Shown piece by piece: positions 44,898 to 54,717 of a stretch of 64,000 bases of DNA; position 1 is the stretch's first letter, and every line of letters starts with the position of its first letter. The DNA is from Treponema medium (GTDB lineage: Bacteria > Spirochaetota > Spirochaetia > Treponematales > Treponemataceae), in contig NZ_CP031393.1 of the NCBI RefSeq assembly GCF_017161265.1, forward strand, positions 1,922,001 to 1,986,000, in the 5' to 3' direction. The translations under genes were made by a program, and so were the position numbers. The notes under the pieces are model-generated. The model saw only the letters and a program-made list of their open reading frames with translations. It was not told the origin of the DNA and did no database searches.

Positions 44898-46174
44898 AGC
44901 GTACCGATCTTACGTGGATTTTATTCGTGCTGCGGAGATTTAATGCCGCTGATACCAAAGGACGCTCGGCAATTACCGGAATCCTTTCAGTACTCGGCAT
45001 CGCTTTCGGAGTTATGGTCTTGATTGTTATTCTTGCTGTGATGAATGGGTTTCAGCGTAGCTTTATCGATACTATTTTGCAGGTAAGCTCGGCACACGTA
45101 CAGCTGTATGGCTCCGAAGCGGCGCTTGAACAGGCGCGGGCTGCAGGTGGGTTCAAAGCTTTTTATGTATTTTCAGAAACGCAGACAATAATGCAGGGAA
45201 ACTACGGCAGGCAGCAGCCCGCCATACTACGCGCCGTGCCTAAAACGATATTAAGCGATGACCGCGATTTAGCCGGTGCTATAACAATGATGGAAGGAGC
45301 CTTTGACCTCAGTGCGCCGCATTCCGTTGTGCTTGGGTATGAGCTTGCCCGTCTGCTTTCCGTTTCTGCAGGAGATAGCATTTCACTCCTTGCACTTTCG
45401 GGTACTGCGGATACCGACATCTTTCCGGAGAATGCTGAATGTATGGTCGCCGGTTTAATGAAGACCGGCTATTATGCAATCGATGCGGGTTTTGCTTTTA
45501 TGTCAACGGAGACCGGCGAGCTGCTGTGCGGCACACAGCAGGAGCTATCTGCCGCAGTAAAACTGCAAAACTCGGAAGCTGACGGGATATATATAGCCCG
45601 CATTGCCGCAGCCGTACCCGAATTAAAAGCCGAATCATGGCGTACCTATAATCAAGCGTTTTTCGGGGCTTTGCGTATCGAAAAAAATACGATGTTTATG
45701 CTTGTGTTTTTGATCTTTGTAGTGGTCACGGTGAATATTTACAACGGAATGCGGCGTTCCATTTATGAACGGCGGGAGGAGATTTCGGTACTCGCTTCAT
45801 TGGGTGCTAAAAAAGAACATATCCAAGCCCTCTTTATTGCTAACGGCTTTACGATCGGGCTTTTGGGCGCATCTATCGGCTTGCTCTTAGGACTGCTGCT
45901 TTCTGCAGACATCAATCGGGTATTTTTATTGGCTGAATATTTGATAAATGCCGTCATTGAAGCGGCAAATATTTTGTTGGAGCATACGTTTTTTACGGGC
46001 TTTACTATTTTCAGTCCTCAATACTTTTATATTGATTCAGTACCCGTGCGTATTTTCTTCGGCGAAGTTTTTTTAGTATTCTTATTCGGCGTCTTTTCTG
46101 CGAGTTTTGCCGCTTCAATTGCAGCTCGAAAAATTCTAACCCTTAAACCTGCGGAGGTGCTGCGCTATGAATAA
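44894..46174 (+). CDS. LolC/LolE family lipoprotein-releasing ABC permease
   Basis: 426 residues, GTG start overlapping the previous TGA. One N-terminal helix, a large periplasmic MacB-like core and three C-terminal helices with the FtsX pattern (ERREEISVLASLGAKKEHIQALFI). Forms an exporter with the ATPase and second permease downstream, expected to release or sort lipoproteins from the inner membrane. Eight-base overlap with the ATPase gene. Confidence 0.87.
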   Translation: MKRTDLTWILFVLRRFNAADTKGRSAITGILSVLGIAFGVMVLIVILAVMNGFQRSFIDTILQVSSAHVQLYGSEAALEQARAAGGFKAFYVFSETQTIMQGNYGRQQPAILRAVPKTILSDDRDLAGAITMMEGAFDLSAPHSVVLGYELARLLSVSAGDSISLLALSGTADTDIFPENAECMVAGLMKTGYYAIDAGFAFMSTETGELLCGTQQELSAAVKLQNSEADGIYIARIAAAVPELKAESWRTYNQAFFGALRIEKNTMFMLVFLIFVVVTVNIYNGMRRSIYERREEISVLASLGAKKEHIQALFIANGFTIGLLGASIGLLLGLLLSADINRVFLLAEYLINAVIEAANILLEHTFFTGFTIFSPQYFYIDSVPVRIFFGEVFLVFLFGVFSASFAASIAARKILTLKPAEVLRYE

Positions 46175-46847
46175 ACCGATTTTAGCGCTGACAAACGTTT
46201 CAAAAACCTTTCAGTCGGAGGCGGACTCAATTTGCATTTTACATAACTTAGATCTGATAATCGAACAACCGGCAAAAATCGCTGTAGTAGGGGAGTCCGG
46301 CTGCGGAAAAAGCACTTTTTTGAATATTGTCGGCGGTTTGGAACAGGCTGATTCGGGAGAGATTATTGCGGGTGGATATGAACTGCACCGGCTCAACGAA
46401 AGTGGTTTGACGGACTACCGCCGTTTTTACCTTGGCTTTATCTTTCAGTTTCACTATTTGTTGAAGGATTTTACGGCTATCGAAAATGTGATGCTGCCCG
46501 CACTTATTGCAGGTATGCCGAAAAAAGAGGTAAAAGAGAAGGCTGCTGCGCTTTTGCAGGATGTCAAGTTGGAAACGAGGCTTAATCACTTTCCTGCTCA
46601 ACTGTCGGGAGGAGAGCGGCAGCGGGCAGCGGTCGCTCGTGCGCTTATCAATAACCCTTCGCTCATTTTAGCTGATGAGCCGACCGGCAACCTCGATCCC
46701 GCAAATGCGCACGGGGTTCAAGAATTGCTCTTTTCGATGGCGGATAAACATCATAAAACGCTTATCATCGTAACGCATGATCAAGGAATTGCCGCCGACA
46801 CTGATCTGTGCTACCGGCTTGAACAAGGAAAGCTACATCTTTTATGA
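46167..46847 (+). CDS. lolD: LolD-type ABC transporter ATP-binding protein
   Basis: 226 residues, the LolD/MacB ATPase size. Walker A GESGCGKST (42-50), Q-loop FIFQFHYLLKDF, signature LSGGERQRAAVARAL, Walker B LILADEPTGNLD, H-loop VTHD. Works with the two flanking LolC/E-type permeases; overlaps both genes. Confidence 0.92.
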   Translation: MNKPILALTNVSKTFQSEADSICILHNLDLIIEQPAKIAVVGESGCGKSTFLNIVGGLEQADSGEIIAGGYELHRLNESGLTDYRRFYLGFIFQFHYLLKDFTAIENVMLPALIAGMPKKEVKEKAAALLQDVKLETRLNHFPAQLSGGERQRAAVARALINNPSLILADEPTGNLDPANAHGVQELLFSMADKHHKTLIIVTHDQGIAADTDLCYRLEQGKLHLL

Positions 46848-48196
46848 ATTTTTTATTGGCATGGAAGCTGGCGCTGCGGTATCTGGGGCTGAATGCGGGA
46901 AAGGCAGTTTCAAATGCGCGGAAGAGTTTAATCGGCGCTGTTTGGGGAATCGGTATCAGTATTATCCCTTTGGTGATTGTGCTTGTGGTTTCCGATGGGA
47001 TGATCAAGGGAATTACCTCCCGCATGATTGAACTCGGAAGCGGGCACCTGCAGATACTCGATCTACGTCCTACCCCCCGCAGTGCACAGACAGCTGATGA
47101 GCGGAAACAGAGCGCCCAAGAGGTTTTTGATTCAATCCGTATGAATGCACTGCCGGTGCTCACCGGTTCGCGGCGGCAGCAGGAGGGTACCGGTTTACTC
47201 ATCGGCAAGACCGGCCGCAGCGGTGGCACGATACGGGCAATAGAGGCGGGCTATTTTACCGAAAATCCCGCTGCACGAAACCTATTAACGGTGGTGGACG
47301 GCAGTCTTGAATTTGACGGCGCCCGTTCTATCTTGCTCGGCAAAAAGATTGCGGAGAAAACCGGTCTTAAAGTCGGAGACAGCTGTTCATTGCTCACGCT
47401 GCTGCCGCAGTATACAGGCAACCAGACAAAGCCGAAGCTCACCCGTTTTAAGGTGGCGGGTATTCTTTCTTCCGGCTATCAGGAGTTGGATGCACTGTGG
47501 ATTTTTATCCCGTTGGCATCTGCCGATACAGTGTTATCGCCGCAGTCCTCGCTGAGCGCTCTTACAGTCAGCATTGCAGATCCTTTTAATGACACTTTAC
47601 TTACGGAAGTAAAAGACGCTATTCAGCAATTATTGCCGGCGGGATTTTCGGTGTATACGTGGCAGGATTTAAACCGCTCTCAGTTTTATTCATTTCAGAC
47701 TTCAAAGAATCTTTTGATGTTCATCATGTTTTTAATTCTTCTTGCAGCTTCGGTCAATGTTTCGTCGGCAATGGTGATGCTCATCATGGAGCGACGGAAG
47801 GAAATTGCAATTCTTAAAGCGACCGGTGCGCATCCGTTTTTTATCACTCTGTCGTTTTTACTGGCAGGTCTCTTTACAGGAGTGGCAGGCCTCTGTATCG
47901 GCTTAACCGGCGGAATCCTTGCGGCCTTGCACATCAATGAGCTGTTTGTCGCTTTTGAACACGCAATCAACGCGGGGCAGACTGCGTTCTATTATATGCT
48001 GGGAAAAACGGGCAGCCCTGAAACTATCCGCCTCTTAGCGCCCGAATACTATTTAGAGTATATCCCCATATCGTTAAATATGACCGAACTGTATATAATT
48101 GCCGCCGGAACACTTATTCTGTCGGTGATTGTTTGCTTGCTGCCCGCCGTGTATGCAGGTAAAGAAAAGCCCTTGGACAGTATGCGGAAAGTATAG
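46844..48196 (+). CDS. LolC/LolE family lipoprotein-releasing ABC permease (second)
   Basis: 450 residues. N-terminal helix near IIPLVIVLVVSDGMIKGI, extracytoplasmic domain, and FtsX-like C-terminal helices with ERRKEIAILKATGAHPFFITLSFLLAG. Paralogue of the gene at 44894, giving a LolC/LolE heterodimer arrangement. Last gene of the ftsY-lol operon; convergent with the prenyl synthase gene. Confidence 0.87.
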   Translation: MNFLLAWKLALRYLGLNAGKAVSNARKSLIGAVWGIGISIIPLVIVLVVSDGMIKGITSRMIELGSGHLQILDLRPTPRSAQTADERKQSAQEVFDSIRMNALPVLTGSRRQQEGTGLLIGKTGRSGGTIRAIEAGYFTENPAARNLLTVVDGSLEFDGARSILLGKKIAEKTGLKVGDSCSLLTLLPQYTGNQTKPKLTRFKVAGILSSGYQELDALWIFIPLASADTVLSPQSSLSALTVSIADPFNDTLLTEVKDAIQQLLPAGFSVYTWQDLNRSQFYSFQTSKNLLMFIMFLILLAASVNVSSAMVMLIMERRKEIAILKATGAHPFFITLSFLLAGLFTGVAGLCIGLTGGILAALHINELFVAFEHAINAGQTAFYYMLGKTGSPETIRLLAPEYYLEYIPISLNMTELYIIAAGTLILSVIVCLLPAVYAGKEKPLDSMRKV

Positions 48197-48232
48197 GGCA
48201 GTTTATAGGCTTCAAGCAGAAGGTGCCGATTT

Positions 48233-49246
48233 TTAAAAGGTTGTCCGCCCTTGCATAAGGTTAAAGAGCGCTTCGAACATCTTTTTTACCGTGCTGCCGT
48301 ACTGTGTTTCAAGCTGCTCCAGTACAGAATCGATCTTTTTCTTTCCCTGCATTTCCGCATCGGCAATCGAACCGCTTGAGCTCAACAATGCAATCGCTTT
48401 TTCTACCGCAGGGGAATCAATACCTTCTCGCTGCGCCTGTTCAAAATGAGCGGTAAGAGCCGCAGCATCTTCCGGATGTTTTTCGATATGCAGTATTACG
48501 GGTAAGCTCTTTTTCCCTTCCACAATATCGTCGCCCCGTTTTTTCCCGGCATTTCCCGTGCTGATATTTTTTACATCGTCGAGTATCTGGAAACCGACAC
48601 CAGCCCCTGCAAAAAGCGCTGCAAAAACTTTGCTTTCTTCATGTTTTTTTCCTGCAGCGCGCATACCGGTATAGGCGGCAAGCGCGGCGAGCGCCCCAGT
48701 CTTCAAACGAATCATCCGTTCATAGTCCTGTTGTGAGGGAAAAAAGCCGACAGTCCGATGCCAGTGGATATCGAGCGCCTGTCCTTCATGCAGGGCGCGA
48801 ATCTGCGTAAGCGCCGTAGCATATAAATCGAGCTTTATGCTTGCAGGAGCCTGATAGTCTTCGAGCGATTGCAATGCCCGAAAGTAAAGCCAGCTGCCCG
48901 AATTAAGTGCCGAATCGAGCCCGTAGGCCACATGAGCGGCAGGCTGTCCGCGGCGCAGTTCGGAATTGTCTTCTATATCGTCATGAATAAGACTTGCCGT
49001 ATGGATTCCCTCGATTAGCGGCGTAAGTGTGTAGATATCCTCGCTATTGCCCCCTGCAAGCTGATAGGCAAGAACCGCAAGCAACGGTCTCCAGCGTTTT
49101 CCGCCGCCGGACACCAACGAGGCGCACGGAGCGGATAAAAGTGCAATAGGATTCTGTTCCGCAGCGGACTCCGGTGCATCGGGTAAAAATGCAATATGCA
49201 GCGCGCGTTCAATCTTTTCAAGCCGTTGCTTAAATTCATCATTCAT
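48233..49246 (-). CDS. Trans-isoprenyl diphosphate synthase (polyprenyl synthetase)
   Basis: 337 residues. First Asp-rich motif HDDIEDNSELRRGQPAAH, preceded by GGGKRWRPLL (the diphosphate-binding GGKRxRP). The second motif reads ILDDVKNISTGN, lacking the last Asp of DDxxD. Makes a prenyl diphosphate from IPP, for example for undecaprenyl carriers or quinones; chain length cannot be told. Monocistronic on the minus strand, upstream of repeat P1. Confidence 0.88.
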   Translation of the reverse strand: MNDEFKQRLEKIERALHIAFLPDAPESAAEQNPIALLSAPCASLVSGGGKRWRPLLAVLAYQLAGGNSEDIYTLTPLIEGIHTASLIHDDIEDNSELRRGQPAAHVAYGLDSALNSGSWLYFRALQSLEDYQAPASIKLDLYATALTQIRALHEGQALDIHWHRTVGFFPSQQDYERMIRLKTGALAALAAYTGMRAAGKKHEESKVFAALFAGAGVGFQILDDVKNISTGNAGKKRGDDIVEGKKSLPVILHIEKHPEDAAALTAHFEQAQREGIDSPAVEKAIALLSSSGSIADAEMQGKKKIDSVLEQLETQYGSTVKKMFEALFNLMQGRTTF

Positions 49247-49358
49247 ACTACTATTATATCTTATATTTTATTGATAGAGAACTACTCTAGCGAAGTGCAA
49301 AGGCATCGAATAGTTTCTAAATATAGCCCGCAGAATAAATAGGGGTTGTTCAACCTTT

Positions 49359-49484
49359 CCTTTTGAAAATAGACGGCGCATCTACTGCGTCGTACGCTGA
49401 AAATAAATGCTCAACGTATCATAGATACGTCTCCGCTTTATTTTCAGCTAGCGTCTTGTGTCTACACCGTCTATTTTCAAAAGG
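49359..49484. repeat. Family P nested palindrome, copy P1
   Basis: Outer arms CCTTTTGAAAATAGACGG (49359-49376) and CCGTCTATTTTCAAAAGG (49467-49484), perfect 18 bp. Inner arms GCTGAAAATAAA (49396-49407)/TTTATTTTCAGC (49437-49448), then ACGTATC-ATA-GATACGT at the centre. Related, inverted copy at 59188. It fills most of the 340-base gap 49247-49586; no gene seen there. Confidence 0.85.
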
Positions 49485-49586
49485 CTAACGGAAAAACTAT
49501 GCTTAAAAGTCATAACCTCCATTATTCTGCGATACTGATTTACTCTTTCGATACCTTTGCACTTTTTGGGGTAAAAAAAGGAACAG

Positions 49587-50189
49587 ATGGGAAATCAGTA
49601 TCGGGAACCGGACTATTGGTCGCGTAAGGCTTTTGCGGAAGGCTATCCGGCGCGGTCGGTTTACAAATTAGAAGAAATGCAAAAGAAATTTAATCTATTC
49701 GGGAAAAATGATAGCATACTTGACCTTGGCGCCGCGCCGGGAAGCTGGACAACTTTTTTGCTGCGGTTTCTTTCTTCGGAAGGCCGCGTATGCGCAGTGG
49801 ATTTGCAACCACTTTCAGAATCGATCCGGGATTCGCGGCTTTCGTTTTTCCAAGGGGATCTAACCGCAGCGGCTATGGCTGTTGCGGTAAAAAGCTGCGG
49901 TCCCTACCGTTCCGTTATTTGTGATGCGGCGCCCGCTACTACCGGCAATAAAACCGTCGATACCGCTCGCTCCGCCGCTCTTGTCGATATGGCGCTTTAC
50001 TATGCCGAAACGCAGCTTGAAGCTCACGGCAGCTTTGTTGTCAAGATCTTTCAGGGTGGCAGTGAACAACAGTACCTACAGCACATGCGAAAGTTGTTTA
50101 AAACCGCCCGAGCCTTTAAACCGGAGGCATGCCGCAGCAGCAGCTTCGAAACCTACCTGCTCGGCTTAGATTTTAAAAGCCGTGTGTAA
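49587..50189 (+). CDS. rlmE: 23S rRNA 2'-O-methyltransferase RlmE (FtsJ/RrmJ)
   Basis: 200 residues. SAM motif LDLGAAPGSWTTFLL, VCAVDLQPL, SVICDAAPATTGNKTVD and FVVKIFQGG supply the K-D-K-E type catalytic residues. N-terminal YWSRKAFAEGYPARSVYKL is the conserved RNA-binding start. Methylates U2552-equivalent of 23S rRNA. Stands alone between repeats P1 and R3. Confidence 0.93.
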   Translation: MGNQYREPDYWSRKAFAEGYPARSVYKLEEMQKKFNLFGKNDSILDLGAAPGSWTTFLLRFLSSEGRVCAVDLQPLSESIRDSRLSFFQGDLTAAAMAVAVKSCGPYRSVICDAAPATTGNKTVDTARSAALVDMALYYAETQLEAHGSFVVKIFQGGSEQQYLQHMRKLFKTARAFKPEACRSSSFETYLLGLDFKSRV

Positions 50190-50240
50190 GTTCTCGTAGG
50201 ATAACCGCAGTACAAGTATTTTAAGCGATTGTCTTCCTCC

Positions 50241-50442
50241 TGTGCGAAATTTCATAGGTATAAGATGAGCGTCTACAATGATGCCTTTTTTTACTGAAAA
50301 GTTAAACGCATCAGATAATATAGATAAGAATCACAAAATCACGAGGCTGTGAGACCATTTGAGACGCAAAGCGGCGAAACTCTGGTTGAACAGCCTCGTG
50401 ATTTTGCGGGGATATCCTAAAAGTATCTGATGCGTTTAACTT
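50241..50442. repeat. Family R nested palindrome, copy R3
   Basis: The left TGTGCGAAATTTCATAGG arm begins near 50241. Outer arms AAGTTAAACGCATCAGATA (50299-50317) and TATCTGATGCGTTTAACTT (50424-50442), perfect. Inner arms CAAAATCACGAGGCTGT (50334-50350) and ACAGCCTCGTGATTTTG (50390-50406), perfect 17 bp but different from R1 and R2. The centre has TGTGAGACCATTTGA and CTCTGGTTGAAC as in R1. Occupies the gap 50190-50534. Confidence 0.85.
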
Positions 50443-50534
50443 TGAAGTTCTCGATTATTTCCTTGACAATTCCTATCACTAGCCTTTACAATATATAGTA
50501 TAGTTAATTTTAACATCGTATGAGGAGCTTGGTG

Positions 50535-52613
50535 ATGGGAATTGGAACAGAGAAAATAAGAACGATTGCGATTGCTGGACACGGACAGTCCGGCAAAACA
50601 ACGCTTATTGAAAATCTTGCGGCAGTAACGGGTACAATTGCACGGGCAGAACCGGTTGCAGGCGGTAAAACGATTAGCGACTACACGCCCGAAGAAATAG
50701 AGCGGAAAATTTCGATATATTCGGCATTGGTGTCGGCGAATTGGAACGATATGGTGATCAATTTCTGGGATACACCCGGATCTTCTGACTTTATGGGCGA
50801 AGTTATTGCTGCTTTCCGATCGGCGGAAACGGGCTTGATGGTACTCGATGCAAAATCGGGAGTACAGATTGAAACCATTAAATACTGGCGAGACCTTGAC
50901 CGCCGGAATAAACCTCGCTTGGTTTTTGTTAATAAAATGGATGAAGACCGCGCCGACTTCGATCACGCGATGCAGGATGTAAAAACTCAGTTTAAAGCTG
51001 ATGTATTTGCGGTTACCTTTCCGATTGGGAAAGGCGCCGATCTTACCGGTATTGTTGACGTATTGCACGGTGTAGCATATCAAATAGATTCAAACGGAAA
51101 AGAAAAAGAGATACCTATTCCCGATTCGGAAAAAAAACGATACGAGGAAATGCGTGAGATTCTTGCAGGAGCTGCAGCGGAAGGTGATGAAGATTTATTA
51201 GTAAAATTCATCGACGAAGGAGAACTCAATAGCGATGAGATTGCGAAGGGACTCACACTTGCGATGAAAAACAATAGAATTGTGCCGATCTTTGCCGGAG
51301 CCGCACAAATGGGACTCGGCTTAACAGCGCTTTTACGCTTTATCACGGAGATTTTACCGTCTCCGACCGGTTGTTTGGAACGTGCGGTAAAAGGTGAAGA
51401 AGAATGTACCATCAAGATTGATTCGGAGCCTGCGTTCTCCGGCTTTATCGTTAAAACCGCAAATGACCAGTTTTCAGGGCGGCTTTCGTACATCAAAGTT
51501 ATTACCGGCACACTCGTATCGGATGCGGAAGTGTATAACATCAACGAACAAAAGAAAGAACGAGTTGGTAAGTTATACCGTGCTGCAGGAAAGAAGTTGA
51601 CCGAAGTAAAGGAACTCGCCGCCGGAGATGTCGGCGTTGCGGTTAAACTCGCGGCGGCAAAAACCAACGATACCCTCGCCGCATCCCAAGATTGCCCGCC
51701 GTTTGTAAAACTGCGCAATCCCGATCCTATCTATTCGCTTGCGGTTGCAGCCGTTGATAAGAAAAATGATGACAAACTCGGCGAGCAACTGCTCCGTGCC
51801 TGCGAAGAAGATATGACGCTCTCTTTTGTCTACAACCCCGAAACAAAACAGAATGTATTCTCCGGCATGGGAGACTTGCATACCTCCATCGTACTTGATC
51901 GTATCAAGAAGCAGACAAAGATTGAAGTACAAACCTCTATTCCCCGCATTGCTTACCGCGAAACCATCCGGCAAAAAGCGCAAGCGGAATATACACATAA
52001 AAAGCAATCGGGTGGACACGGTCAGTTCGGGCGGGTCGTACTGGCGATTGAACCGCTGGAGCGTGGTGCAAAATACAGCTTTACTAACGCGGTATTCGGT
52101 GGTGCGATTTCCAAGGGCTACATTCCCGGTGTCGAAAAGGGTGTAAAAGAAGCGATGGAAAACGGCGTTATGGCGGGTTATCCCGTTGTCGATGTCGGTA
52201 CGACGGTATTGGACGGTAAAGAACATCCCGTAGATTCTTCTGAAATGGCCTTTAAAATTGCGGCACGGAATGCATTCAAAAATGCAATGCGCAATGCGGG
52301 GCCGATTCTGTTGGAACCGATTATGAATTTAACGGTCTATGTGGAAACTGCCTACCTCGGCGATATTATGAGTGATCTATCTTCGCGCCGCGGTCGGATA
52401 CTCGGTCAATCTCAGCTTGCAAATGGTATTGAAGAAATCCGCGCACAAGTACCGCACAAAGAACTGCTTCGTTACGCTATCGATCTGCGGTCGATGACCA
52501 GCGGTACCGGTTCTTTTGAGATGTCATTTGATCACTACGACCCGATATCCGGTAAAATTGCCGATGAGGTAGTTGCCGCTGCCAAGGCATTTATCGAAGA
52601 ACAAGAGGAATAA
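50535..52613 (+). CDS. Elongation factor G-like GTPase (EF-G paralogue)
   Basis: 692 residues from ATG 50535 (GAGG SD at 50522; an in-frame ATG at 50520 overlaps it). Domains as in EF-G: G1 GHGQSGKTT (15-23), switch I DYTPEEIERKISI, G3 DTPGSSDF (79-86), G4 VNKMDED, then domains II-V ending LRSMTSGTGSFEMSFDHYDPI. The catalytic His of the usual DTPGHVDF is Ser here, as in some EF-G-like paralogues. Probably an EF-G-like factor of unsettled role, not the main translocase. Confidence 0.85.
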   Translation: MGIGTEKIRTIAIAGHGQSGKTTLIENLAAVTGTIARAEPVAGGKTISDYTPEEIERKISIYSALVSANWNDMVINFWDTPGSSDFMGEVIAAFRSAETGLMVLDAKSGVQIETIKYWRDLDRRNKPRLVFVNKMDEDRADFDHAMQDVKTQFKADVFAVTFPIGKGADLTGIVDVLHGVAYQIDSNGKEKEIPIPDSEKKRYEEMREILAGAAAEGDEDLLVKFIDEGELNSDEIAKGLTLAMKNNRIVPIFAGAAQMGLGLTALLRFITEILPSPTGCLERAVKGEEECTIKIDSEPAFSGFIVKTANDQFSGRLSYIKVITGTLVSDAEVYNINEQKKERVGKLYRAAGKKLTEVKELAAGDVGVAVKLAAAKTNDTLAASQDCPPFVKLRNPDPIYSLAVAAVDKKNDDKLGEQLLRACEEDMTLSFVYNPETKQNVFSGMGDLHTSIVLDRIKKQTKIEVQTSIPRIAYRETIRQKAQAEYTHKKQSGGHGQFGRVVLAIEPLERGAKYSFTNAVFGGAISKGYIPGVEKGVKEAMENGVMAGYPVVDVGTTVLDGKEHPVDSSEMAFKIAARNAFKNAMRNAGPILLEPIMNLTVYVETAYLGDIMSDLSSRRGRILGQSQLANGIEEIRAQVPHKELLRYAIDLRSMTSGTGSFEMSFDHYDPISGKIADEVVAAAKAFIEEQEE

Positions 52614-52673
52614 TGTTTTTAGCTGTGATACTTAAAATGAAGTCATTGATATATAAAACTTAATTTTAAGTTC

Positions 52674-52712
52674 GTTGGGGATATCCTGAAATAAAGAAAC
52701 TTTTGGGACATC
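52674..52712. other. Hairpin upstream of the chemoreceptor gene
   Basis: GGGGATATCC and GGGACATCCCC flank AT-rich sequence (GGGGATATCCTGAAA..TTTTGGGACATCCCC), an imperfect palindrome 55 bases before the start; distantly like the TCTAAAAA hairpins. Confidence 0.4.
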
Positions 52713-52765
52713 CCCGTTTCCACCATATAAAAAAGTTCGCACATATACACAGAAAGGAGAGTATT

Positions 52766-54610
52766 ATGGCAGAAACAACAGCAATACAGGAGTATCAAAA
52801 TCCCCCTAAACGAATTCTTATTTTTGATTTATGCACAAACCTCGGATGGATAGCAGCTAATTTCGTTACATCACCCTTTGTCGGGAGTACCGGTAGTTTA
52901 AGCGAAGTTGTCAGAACAAAAGCTTTTATCATCGGCATCTTGTTGGCAGCTATCAATCCTATTATACGCTACAGAGTTATGATTCCTGTGATTGTAGACT
53001 GGAAACAGAATCCGGAAAAGTCTAAAAAGTATATCATATTATATGAAAGACTTGTTATGGTTGTTCCGCTTATAATAGCCTTTACCATTCCTTTTTTTAT
53101 TTCTATAGAAATGGGGTTAATGGGAAAACCCGGTATCTTCTTATCGGCGATCTTTAGTACTATCGGAAATATCTTTTTAATCGGAAGTTTATTTGCTTCA
53201 ACGACAATTAGAAGTTTTGAAAAATGGGCGTCGTTCGTTCCGATCGAAGAAGGTACACTCTCTCTTTCTATGTTAAAGCGAGTGGCGTTTATGTCCGTTA
53301 CCTGTATTTTCGCAGTGGTTCTTTTAGTGCTTGCACCGATTGTACGGTACCAACAACATGATATCCATACCAAGCTGATTACAGCAGTCTTACCGCTTTT
53401 TATATACGGTTTAGTTTTTTCAGTATTTAATTTATTGATCATCATACGTTCATTTGAAAGAAGAATAGCGTTGATACAGCAAATTGTCAGGAAATTGGCA
53501 AACGGAGATTATCGGCAAGAAATGCTTAGTGCATGGACGCGGGATGATATAGCTCTTTTATTGTTGGACTTTAATAAATTACTCACATTTAATAAAAACT
53601 TCTTAAAAGAGTTGAATGAAAGCGTTACCATCTCAACTCATACGGCAGAGGCACTGTCTTCTAACATGAAGATAACCTCTGCATCTGCTGAGAAGATTGG
53701 CGAGAGTGTATCTTTTGTGCGAAATCATATCCAAGAACAGTCTAGCGGCGTTTTAGAGATGCAGGAAAGTCTTCGTCAAGCAATAGAAAATATTGAAGAT
53801 CTTGATAACAGTATTGAAACACAATCAACTTCTATCAGTCAGGCAGTTCTTGTTATTGAACGGATGGTTGCCGATATTCAGTCGGTTACCCGTACGATAG
53901 AAAACACCTTTGATTCGATTAAACATTTAAATACTGCTGCCGATGCCGGCAATACGGCAGTATCAAATGCTCATACGATTGTAAAAAACATCAGTGAACA
54001 ATCCGAAGGATTACTGGAAGCAAGTAATGTCATTCAACATATTGCAAGTCAAACTAATTTGCTTGCAATGAATGCTGCTATTGAGGCTGCTCATGCAGGA
54101 GACGTCGGCAAGGGATTTGCCGTTGTTGCTGACGAAATCAGAAAACTTGCAGAGGAATCGAGTACACAGGGAAAGACTATTACTGCGGTGTTAAAAACAC
54201 TGAAAGAAAAAATTGAAGCATTGAATTCGGTTGCGGAAGAAACTGCTGTTCAGTTTGCAGAAATTATGCGACAGCTTTCAACGGTTAATAGCGGCAGTAA
54301 TACTATTATGGAATCGGTGACAAAGCAAAATGACGGTAATACACAAGTACTCGAAGCCGTTAAAGAAGTTAATGCCATAACGGCACAGGTTAAACAAAGC
54401 TCTGTAGAAATACGTTCAGGTAATACGGAAGTCGGTAAAGAAATGGCAAGGTTGGTCGAAATTTCTCAAAATATCGACAATACAATGAACACCGTCAATG
54501 AGGGAACAAAACAAATAAAAACGATTATCGGAGAAGTTATCGACAGCAGTGCAAAAAATCGAAACGCTGTATTAAATATTATGAAATATCTTGAACAGTT
54601 ATCGCTATAG
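52766..54610 (+). CDS. Methyl-accepting chemotaxis protein
   Basis: 614 residues from ATG 52766 (SD AAGGAG); an upstream TTG frame at 52703 is rejected. About six hydrophobic helices fill residues 15-240 with no obvious periplasmic ligand domain, then a HAMP-like region and an MCP signalling domain with hairpin tip [38 protein letters not shown]. Signals to CheA/CheW. Sensing probably occurs through the membrane or cytoplasm. Confidence 0.92.
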   Translation: MAETTAIQEYQNPPKRILIFDLCTNLGWIAANFVTSPFVGSTGSLSEVVRTKAFIIGILLAAINPIIRYRVMIPVIVDWKQNPEKSKKYIILYERLVMVVPLIIAFTIPFFISIEMGLMGKPGIFLSAIFSTIGNIFLIGSLFASTTIRSFEKWASFVPIEEGTLSLSMLKRVAFMSVTCIFAVVLLVLAPIVRYQQHDIHTKLITAVLPLFIYGLVFSVFNLLIIIRSFERRIALIQQIVRKLANGDYRQEMLSAWTRDDIALLLLDFNKLLTFNKNFLKELNESVTISTHTAEALSSNMKITSASAEKIGESVSFVRNHIQEQSSGVLEMQESLRQAIENIEDLDNSIETQSTSISQAVLVIERMVADIQSVTRTIENTFDSIKHLNTAADAGNTAVSNAHTIVKNISEQSEGLLEASNVIQHIASQTNLLAMNAAIEAAHAGDVGKGFAVVADEIRKLAEESSTQGKTITAVLKTLKEKIEALNSVAEETAVQFAEIMRQLSTVNSGSNTIMESVTKQNDGNTQVLEAVKEVNAITAQVKQSSVEIRSGNTEVGKEMARLVEISQNIDNTMNTVNEGTKQIKTIIGEVIDSSAKNRNAVLNIMKYLEQLSL

Positions 54611-54717
54611 GATGGAACGGATATGGCGAAAAAGTAATCAATTTTTAAAACATACCCGTTTTCCTTAGATCCTTTTTGCGGTGTTTTTGTAAAGCATAAT
54701 TCGGGGGATATAAATTT

